DNA of 64,000 nucleotides from Symbiobacterium terraclitae. GTDB lineage: Bacteria > Bacillota > Sulfobacillia > Symbiobacteriales > Symbiobacteriaceae. Every line of letters begins with the position of its first letter. The first letter of the stretch is position 1. Below, piece after piece: positions 58,229 to 64,000 of this stretch. The stretch is taken from contig NZ_JAGGLG010000018.1 of the NCBI RefSeq assembly GCF_017874315.1, forward strand, positions 1 through 64,000, read 5' to 3'. The position numbers and the translations under genes were made by a program. Under the pieces are notes generated by a model, which was not told the DNA's origin, searched no databases, and saw only the letters and a program-made list of their open reading frames with translations.

Positions 58229-59299
58229 CTAATAGCCAAAGGGCCAGAGGCGGAAGTAATCCTTGATGTTCCGCCACAGCTTCGCGAGACCCTCGGGCTC
58301 GAAGACCAGGAAGAGCACGATCGCGGCGCCGAACGCCGCATCCCGGAACAGCAGGACCTTCGTCCCGATGGACGGGAAGATCGGCCCCAGGGCCATCGAC
58401 AGCTCGCGCACCACGATGGGCAGCACGGTCATGAACGCCGCGCCGTAGACGGACCCCATCACCGACCCCATGCCGCCGATGATGATCATCGCCAGCAGTT
58501 CGATGGAGAGGTGCATCTCGAACTGCTCCGGCGAGATGATCATCACGTAGGGCGCCCAGATGGCGCCGGCGATGCCCGCGTAGAAGGCCGAGAGGGCGAA
58601 GGCGGTCACCTTGGTCCGGAAGAGGTCCACCCCCATCACCTCGGCGGCCAGGTCGCGGTCGCGCACCGCCATGAACGCCCGGCCCATCCGGGTGCGCAGC
58701 AGGTTCTGGGCGAAGACGCCCAGCAGCAGCGCCACCGTCAGGCCGAGGTAGAAGTACCCGCGCTCGCCGTCGATCACCTGGCCGAAAAACGTGGGCCGCT
58801 TCACCGACATCGAGTAGATGCCGCCCGTGAACCACTCCGCCCGGGTGAAGAAGAACGAGAGGATCACCTGCGCCGCCAGCGAGGCGATGGCCAGGTAGAG
58901 CCCCTTCAGGCGGGCCGAGGGCAGGCCAAAGAAGGCGCCGACGGCCGCCGCGGCCAGCCCGGCCAGCGGCAGGGCCAGCCAGAAGGAGAGGCCGTGCTTC
59001 ATCAGGTAGCCCACGGTGAAGGCGCCCATCCCGGTGAAGGCGCCGTGGCCCACCGAGATCTGCCCCGTCACGCCGGTGAGCAGGTTGAGCCCCAGCGCGG
59101 CGATGGTGTAGATCGCCACCATGTTGAGGATCGACAGGTGGTAGTCCGAGAGCAGGGCGGGGATCAGGTAGAGCAGGGCGACCAGCACCCAGCCCCGCGC
59201 GGCGGAGAGCGGCGTGGGGTGCAGAGCGTGGTCCTGCTCGTAGGTGGTGAGGTAGACCCCGCACTCCAGGGCGAAGGGGTAGCGCAGAAGTCGCAGCAC
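58229..59299 (-). CDS. livM: Liv-type ABC permease (LivM)
   Basis: A protein of 356 residues with about ten membrane segments. Landmarks are AIYTIAALGLNLLTGVTGQI, SVGHGAFTGMGAFTVGYL and the EAA-like loop GIAGAIWAPYVMIISPEQFE near residue 255. It forms the membrane channel with LivH. It has an N-terminal extension of about 30 residues (RYPFALECGVYLTTYEQDH). The GTG start lies four bases after the livH stop. The C terminus (KLWRNIKDYFRLWPFGY) is ordinary for the family. Confidence 0.92.
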   Translation of the reverse strand: MLRLLRYPFALECGVYLTTYEQDHALHPTPLSAARGWVLVALLYLIPALLSDYHLSILNMVAIYTIAALGLNLLTGVTGQISVGHGAFTGMGAFTVGYLMKHGLSFWLALPLAGLAAAAVGAFFGLPSARLKGLYLAIASLAAQVILSFFFTRAEWFTGGIYSMSVKRPTFFGQVIDGERGYFYLGLTVALLLGVFAQNLLRTRMGRAFMAVRDRDLAAEVMGVDLFRTKVTAFALSAFYAGIAGAIWAPYVMIISPEQFEMHLSIELLAMIIIGGMGSVMGSVYGAAFMTVLPIVVRELSMALGPIFPSIGTKVLLFRDAAFGAAIVLFLVFEPEGLAKLWRNIKDYFRLWPFGY

Positions 59300-59303
59300 A
59301 GGC

Positions 59304-60197
59304 CTACACCCTTTCGATGATTTCCTTGCCGAACAGGCCGTAGGGCCGGATCAGCAGGATGAGGATCATGAACGCGAAGGGCACCACTTCCTTGATGCCG
59401 GTCATGTACTGGTCCAGGTAGCCGCCCGTCAGCGCCTCGAGGATGCCGATGATGAAGCCGCCGAGGATGGCGCCCGGGATCGAGTCGAGCCCGCCGAGGA
59501 TCGCCACCGGCAGCACCTTCAGGCCGTAGGAGGTGAGCAGCGGGTTGACGCCGGCGATGTTGCCGAGGAAGATGCCGCCCACTGCCGCCACCATCGCCGC
59601 CACCGCCCAGGTGGCCGCCAGGATCCGCTTCACGGAGATGCCCATCGAGAGCGCCGCCTGCTCGTCGTCCGAGGTGGCCCGCATGGCGATGCCCAGCAGC
59701 GAGTACTTGAAGAAAGCGGTGAGCAGCACCAGCAGGATCAGCGCCGCCACCAGACCCCAGAGGAAGACCTCGGAGATGGCCACCGGCCCGAGGATGACGG
59801 GCTCGCTGCGGAAGAGCCCGTGGAACGAGCGCATGTCGGTGCCCCAGATCAGGTGGATGAGGGCCTTGATGAGGAAGGAGAGCCCGAGGGTCACCATGAT
59901 GATGGAGATAGGCGGCTCGCCGATGAAGGGGCGGAGCACCGTGCGCTCGATGACCACGCCCACCAGGGCGCTCACCACGATGGTGAGCAGCAGCGCCAGG
60001 ACGAAAGGCACCTGCATGCTGGTCGTGAACGTGAGGCCGATGTAGGCCCCCAGCAGCACCAGCTCGCCCTGCGCCAGGTTGATCACCCCGCTGGCCTTGT
60101 AGATCAGCACGAAGCCCAGCGCCACCAGGGCGTAGAGGGCGCCGACCACGATGCCGTTGACCAGCAGGTTCAGGAAGAACCCGAGGCCGTCGTTCAT
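59304..60197 (-). CDS. livH: Liv-type ABC permease (LivH)
   Basis: A protein of 297 residues with about eight membrane segments. Family landmarks are GIVVGALYALVALGFVLIYK, SGVINLAQGELVLLGAYI and, near the end, GLKVLPVAILGGLDSIPGAI, the EAA-like loop region. The ATG overlaps the stop of the acyl-CoA synthetase gene (ATGA), so they are translationally coupled. It partners LivM. Confidence 0.93.
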   Translation of the reverse strand: MNDGLGFFLNLLVNGIVVGALYALVALGFVLIYKASGVINLAQGELVLLGAYIGLTFTTSMQVPFVLALLLTIVVSALVGVVIERTVLRPFIGEPPISIIMVTLGLSFLIKALIHLIWGTDMRSFHGLFRSEPVILGPVAISEVFLWGLVAALILLVLLTAFFKYSLLGIAMRATSDDEQAALSMGISVKRILAATWAVAAMVAAVGGIFLGNIAGVNPLLTSYGLKVLPVAILGGLDSIPGAILGGFIIGILEALTGGYLDQYMTGIKEVVPFAFMILILLIRPYGLFGKEIIERV

Positions 60198-62152
60198 ACC
60201 GCTCCCCCTCCCCCTGCTGCCCGCTGCCCGGACTCCTCCGGGACGGGCAGGATCTCGCGCACCTGCAGCACCGTCTCGATCACGGCCTCCCGGCCGTCGC
60301 GGTAGCGCACCTTGCTCTGCACCGGGATCTCCTTCGCCCGGCTGTACAGCCCCTGGATCACCGGGTCGTACTTGGCGTAGACGAAGGCCCGGCGCAGCTT
60401 GCGGGTGCGGGTGAGCTCCTCGTCGTCCGCGTCCAGCTCCTTGTGCAGGATGACGAACGACCGGATGCGAGCCGCCTCGGGCAGGTCGGCGTTGACGCGG
60501 GCGATCTCGCCGGCGATCAGGTCCAGCACGGGCCCCTTCTGCGACAGGTCCTGATACGTGGTGTAGGGGATGGCGCGGCTCTCGGCCCAGTGGCCCACCG
60601 ACTGCAGGTCGATGTTGATCATCGCCACCACGTAGGAGCGGCCGTCGCCCACCGTCACCGCTTCCTTGATGTAGGGCGAGAACTTCAGCTTGTTCTCGAT
60701 GAAGTTGGGCGAGAAGATCTCGCCGGTGCTGAGGCGCATCACGTCCTTCAGCCGGTCGATCACCACCAGCTGGCCCGACTCCTCCTCGATGTAGCCGGCG
60801 TCGCCGGTGTGCAGCCAGCCGCCGGCCAGGGCCCGCGCGCTCTCCTCGGGCATCTTGTAGTAGCCCTGGAAGACGGCCGGGCTCCTGAGGAGGATCTCCC
60901 CCTCAGGCGAGATCGCCATCTCGCCGCCGGGCAGCGGCGTGCCCACCGTGTGGAAGCGGATCGCGTCGTCCCGGTGGAGCACCGCGATGCCCACGATCTC
61001 CGTCTGGCCGTAGATCTGCTTGAGGTTGACGCCCAGGGCGTGGTAGAACCGGAAGACGTCCGGCCCCAGGGCGGCGCCGCCCGTGTAGGCCCGCCGCAGC
61101 CGGGAGAGGCCCAGGTGGTCCTTGATGGCGCTGAACATCAGGAACTCGCCCAGGGCGTAAAGCAGGCGATCTTTGAGGGGCACGGGCTTCCTGGCGAAGC
61201 GGAGGTCGGCCACCCGGAGGCCCACGGGCTGGAAGAACTCCCAGAGCTTCCGCTTCAGCCAGCCGGCGTCCTGGATCTTCACCTGCACCCGGGTCACCAT
61301 GTCCTCCCAGATGCGCGGGGGCGAGAACATCACGTGCGGCCCGATCTCCCGCAGGTTCTCCTGCACCGTGTCGGGCTCCTCGGGGAAGTTCACCGTGAAC
61401 CCGATGGAGAGGTGCATCGCCAGGGCGGTCATCTGCTCGCCGATCCAGGCCAGGGGCAGGAACGAGAGGAAGTCGTCTTCGGGCGTCAGCGGGTCCACCG
61501 TCTGGATCGTGTCGCCCATCGCCAGGAGGTTCCGATGGCTCAGCATCGCCCCCTTGGGGTGGCCGGTGGTGCCGGACGTGTAGCAGAGGATGGCGGTGTC
61601 CTCCCCCGAGCCGGCGGCCACCATCTCCTCGAACAGCCCCGGGTGCTTCCGGCCGTACTCCCGGCCCATCTCCAGCACGTCGGGGAAGTAGAGCAGCCAC
61701 GGGTCGGTGTACGTGCGCAGCCCCTTCGGGTCGTAGTAGATGAGGCGGCGCACCTTGGGGATCTGGTCGCGCACCTCGAGGATCTTGTCCACCTGCTCCT
61801 GGTCCTCCACCACCAGGAAGGTGGCGTCGGCGTGGTCGATGACGTAGGCCATCTCCTTGGCCAGCGAGTCCTGGTAGATGCCCACCGACTGCCCGCCCGC
61901 GGACTGGGCGGCCAGCTCGGCGATCACCCACTCGGGCCGGTTGTCGCCCACGATGGCGACCTTCTCGCCCCGCTGAAAGCCCAGGGAGACGAGGCCCAGG
62001 CAGAAGTCGCGCACCCGGTCGAGGTAGTCCTGCCAGGTGTATTGCTGCCAGATGCCATACTCCTTCTCCCTGAGGGCGATGCGGCTGTGGCCGTACTTCC
62101 TGGCCATGGCCTGCAGCCGCTTCGGCAAGGTATCCAGCCGCTCTGCGCTCAC
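60194..62152 (-). CDS. Long-chain-type acyl-CoA synthetase (AMP-binding)
   Basis: A protein of 652 residues, close to the length of long-chain fatty acyl-CoA synthetases. The AMP-binding motif is LCYTSGTTGHPKGAMLSHRN near residue 190. The adenylate motif YGQTEIVGIAV and the hinge region GWLHTGDAGYIEEESGQLVVIDRLKD follow, then the C-terminal domain. The family activates fatty or aryl acids to CoA thioesters. A Liv-type importer with such a gene in the middle suggests uptake of a fatty or aromatic acid. The GTG at 62152 has GGGGGGAAGAG in front. It follows livG by 11 bases. Confidence 0.92.
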   Translation of the reverse strand: MSAERLDTLPKRLQAMARKYGHSRIALREKEYGIWQQYTWQDYLDRVRDFCLGLVSLGFQRGEKVAIVGDNRPEWVIAELAAQSAGGQSVGIYQDSLAKEMAYVIDHADATFLVVEDQEQVDKILEVRDQIPKVRRLIYYDPKGLRTYTDPWLLYFPDVLEMGREYGRKHPGLFEEMVAAGSGEDTAILCYTSGTTGHPKGAMLSHRNLLAMGDTIQTVDPLTPEDDFLSFLPLAWIGEQMTALAMHLSIGFTVNFPEEPDTVQENLREIGPHVMFSPPRIWEDMVTRVQVKIQDAGWLKRKLWEFFQPVGLRVADLRFARKPVPLKDRLLYALGEFLMFSAIKDHLGLSRLRRAYTGGAALGPDVFRFYHALGVNLKQIYGQTEIVGIAVLHRDDAIRFHTVGTPLPGGEMAISPEGEILLRSPAVFQGYYKMPEESARALAGGWLHTGDAGYIEEESGQLVVIDRLKDVMRLSTGEIFSPNFIENKLKFSPYIKEAVTVGDGRSYVVAMINIDLQSVGHWAESRAIPYTTYQDLSQKGPVLDLIAGEIARVNADLPEAARIRSFVILHKELDADDEELTRTRKLRRAFVYAKYDPVIQGLYSRAKEIPVQSKVRYRDGREAVIETVLQVREILPVPEESGQRAAGGGGAV

Positions 62153-62163
62153 CTCTTCCCCCC

Positions 62164-62946
62164 CTATCCGACCGCCAGGTCCTTGTCGCCCAGGTAGGCC
62201 CGGATGACGTCCGGGTTCTGCCGCACCTCCGCCGGCGTCCCCTCGCCAATCTTGCGGCCGAAGTCCAGCACCGCCACCCGGTCCGAGATGTCCATCACGA
62301 CGCCCATGTCGTGCTCGATCAGCACGCAGGTGACGCCGCGCTCCTGGTTGATGTCGAGGATGAAGCGGACCATGTCCTCCTTCTCCTCGGCGTTCATGCC
62401 CGCCATCGGCTCGTCCAGGAGCAGCAGCCGGGGCTCCAGCGCCAGGGCCCTGCCCAGCTCCACCCGCTTCTGCATGCCGTAGGAGAGCATCCCCACCGGC
62501 TTGCGGCGCACGTGGGCGATCTCCAGGAAGTCGATGATCTCCTCCACCGCCCGCCGGTGGTCGATCTCCTCCCGGCGCGCCGGGCCCCAGTAGAGGCCGC
62601 AGGCCAGGAGGCCCGAGCGCATCAGGGCGTGGCGGCCCGTCATCAGGTTGTCGAGCACCGACATGTGCTTGAACAGGGCGATGTTCTGGAACGTCCGGGC
62701 GATGCGCAGCTCCGCCCTGCGGTTGGGCGCCAGGCGGGTGATGTCGCGCCCCTCAAACGTGATCGTCCCCTGCTGGGGGATGTAGCGCCCGGAGATGCAG
62801 TTGATCAGGCTCGTCTTCCCCGCCCCGTTGGGCCCGATGATGCTGGTGATCGAACCCCGGGGGACCTGCAGCGAGACCCCGTCCAGGGCCCTGACCCCGC
62901 CGAAACCGATGGCCACGTTCTCGATGGCCAGATGCACGTCGCTCAC
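62164..62946 (-). CDS. livG: Liv-type ABC transporter ATP-binding protein (LivG)
   Basis: An ATPase of 260 residues. Walker A is IIGPNGAGKTSLINCISG near 40. The LivG-type segments ARTFQNIALFKHMSVLDNLM and GRHALMRSG follow, then the signature LSYGMQKRVELGRAL (LSYG in place of LSGG) and Walker B LLLLDEPMAGMNAEE, and a Liv-type C-terminal tail (GEGTPAEVRQNPDVIRAYLG). The GTG at 62946 has GGAGGTGGCGAGG in front. A much longer ORF through 63915 lies in the opposite-frame shadow of the ligase gene and is not real. It precedes the acyl-CoA synthetase gene. Confidence 0.92.
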   Translation of the reverse strand: MSDVHLAIENVAIGFGGVRALDGVSLQVPRGSITSIIGPNGAGKTSLINCISGRYIPQQGTITFEGRDITRLAPNRRAELRIARTFQNIALFKHMSVLDNLMTGRHALMRSGLLACGLYWGPARREEIDHRRAVEEIIDFLEIAHVRRKPVGMLSYGMQKRVELGRALALEPRLLLLDEPMAGMNAEEKEDMVRFILDINQERGVTCVLIEHDMGVVMDISDRVAVLDFGRKIGEGTPAEVRQNPDVIRAYLGDKDLAVG

Positions 62947-62963
62947 CCTCGCCACCTCCTTCG

Positions 62964-64000
62964 CTACGGGTTTCCGGCCTCCAGCCGGCGGTCGATGATG
63001 CGCACCCGGCGGGGAGACCGCTCCAGTGTGCCGAACGGCAGGATGCGGACCAGCACGTCCACCGCCAGCTCGTCGGAGAGCCGCCGGCCGATGCGCTCCT
63101 CCAGCGCCGGGGAGGGCGGCTCGCCCGGCGCCGCCTCCACCAGCACGGTGCACCGGTCGAGCCAGGTCACCGGATCCCGCTCCAGCACGATGCGGTACTC
63201 CTCGGCCAGGCTGCCGTAGCCGCCCAGCACCCGCTCCACCTGCACCGGGTAGAACTTGACGCCCCGGATCATGACCAGCTCGTCGATGCGGCCCCGCACC
63301 CCGCCGGGCGACCGGGCCAGGGTCCGGCCGCAGCCGCAGGGCTCCGTCACCAGGGACGCCATGTCCCCCGTCCAGTAGCGGATCAGCGGCATGTCCTCGC
63401 GGGTGAGATCCGTCAGGACCAGCACGCCGGTCTCCCCCTCCGCGCAGGGCTGAAGCGTCGCCGGGTTGATCACCTCCACCAGCACGTGGTCCTCTGCCCA
63501 GTGCAGCCCCTGCTGCAGCCGGCACTCGCCCGCCAGCAGCGGACCCACCTCCGTGATGCCGTAGAAGTCGAACGCCGGGCAGCCGTAGAGGTGCTCCAGC
63601 CGCCGCCGGGTGGCCGGTTCCCCCGCGCCGGGCTCGCCGCCGAAGAGGCCGAAGCGCAGCCCGATATCCCGGGGCGAGAGCCCCCGCTCCTGGATGCGCT
63701 CCGCCAGGTAGAGGCAGTGGGACGGCGCGCCGATCAGGAGCGATGGCTTGAAGTTGAAGAGCATCTCCACCTGGCGCTTCACCGAGTCGGTGCCGATGGG
63801 GATCAGCGCCGCACCCATGGCTCGGGAGGCCCGGTGCCACGAGATGCCGCCGGCGAAGAGGCCGTAGCCGAAAGCGTTGTGGATGAGCTCCCCCGGCCGG
63901 AGCCCCACGCCCCACATGATCCGGGCGCCGATCTCGGCCGTGCGGGCCAGGTCCGGCTCGCCGTACACCGTGTAGAGCGAGCCGCCCACCACGTGGACCG
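62964..64000 (-). CDS. PaaK-like ligase, N terminus outside the window
   Basis: At least 342 residues of a phenylacetate-CoA ligase family protein, open at the right edge. Visible parts are GELIHNAFGYGLFAGGISWH, FGLFGGEPGAGEPATRRRLE, FDFYGITEVGPLLAGECRLQ (the adenylate motif with a Glu), LTDLTREDMPLIRYWTGD with the ATP-contacting Asp, and RIDELVMIRGVKFYPVQVER (hinge). It is closer to true PaaK than the ligase at 54849, which lacks some motifs. Two such ligases and one long-chain synthetase in one operon suggest several related acids or one broad-range route. The upstream end was not seen. Confidence 0.88.
   Translation of the reverse strand, partial: VHVVGGSLYTVYGEPDLARTAEIGARIMWGVGLRPGELIHNAFGYGLFAGGISWHRASRAMGAALIPIGTDSVKRQVEMLFNFKPSLLIGAPSHCLYLAERIQERGLSPRDIGLRFGLFGGEPGAGEPATRRRLEHLYGCPAFDFYGITEVGPLLAGECRLQQGLHWAEDHVLVEVINPATLQPCAEGETGVLVLTDLTREDMPLIRYWTGDMASLVTEPCGCGRTLARSPGGVRGRIDELVMIRGVKFYPVQVERVLGGYGSLAEEYRIVLERDPVTWLDRCTVLVEAAPGEPPSPALEERIGRRLSDELAVDVLVRILPFGTLERSPRRVRIIDRRLEAGNP

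Noticed and set aside
62947-63915. An upstream extension of LivG to 583 residues
   Set aside because: The added part lies in a frame overlapping the PaaK-like ligase and shows shadow composition. GGAGGTGG marks the GTG at 62946.

Overview
The window looks like a chromosomal segment of a high-GC, spore-forming Firmicute close to Symbiobacterium. The evidence is the GC-rich coding, AGGAGG-type ribosome sites with many GTG and TTG starts, a YhbH-type sporulation gene, a DUF4317 protein, lipoproteins and copper-amine-oxidase-type stalk domains, and a group II intron sitting behind a terminator. No rRNA, tRNA or CRISPR array was recognised.

Layout. 1-126: the 5' end of a group II intron (minus strand) inserted just past the terminator of a four-gene acyl-CoA beta-oxidation operon (134-4271). 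4.5-7.2 kb: a CPBP membrane protease, a class-A beta-lactamase-like serine hydrolase and a decayed winged-helix gene. 7.3-13.1 kb: a seven-gene cluster around a shared divergent promoter region, with a CstA-type transporter, two unequal ArsA/Get3-type ATPases, two related small proteins and two uncharacterised proteins. I know of no description of this assembly as a system, and it is the best candidate here for a new one. 13.1-17.8 kb: a small nuclease-like protein, then a cysteine desulfurase/CopD-like/cupin/DUF3343 operon divergent from a cupredoxin lipoprotein, with a Fur-type box between them.

17.8-39.6 kb is an accessory region of secreted and surface proteins. It holds two paralogous lipoproteins, a stalk-domain protein, pseudogenes, and a polymorphic toxin locus: a 2631-residue secreted protein with an octapeptide stalk, about nine highly similar 195-197-residue beta repeats and a C-terminal AHH nuclease. 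Immediately downstream is an Imm11-like immunity domain fused in frame to a copy of the toxin's own last repeat and pre-toxin region, then a chain of tiny overlapping ORFs. An ABC transporter of the FtsX/MacB type and a secreted protein follow.

39.8-54.8 kb: a succinate-semialdehyde-type dehydrogenase, a GNAT acetyltransferase, YhbH, a 1919-residue multidomain subtilisin-like protease, a poly-glycine surface protein ending in an LACTG sorting signal, a DUF4317 protein, a transglutaminase-like secreted protein behind a c-di-GMP-I riboswitch, a small membrane protein and a class D/E-type sortase. Together these suggest c-di-GMP-responsive and sortase-dependent remodelling of the cell surface.

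54.8-64 kb: a complete Liv-type ABC importer (LivF, LivJ, LivM, LivH, LivG) interleaved with a long-chain-type acyl-CoA synthetase and two PaaK-like ligases. This suggests uptake and CoA activation of a carboxylic, possibly aromatic, acid, and the beta-oxidation genes at the other end of the window could take part in similar metabolism.
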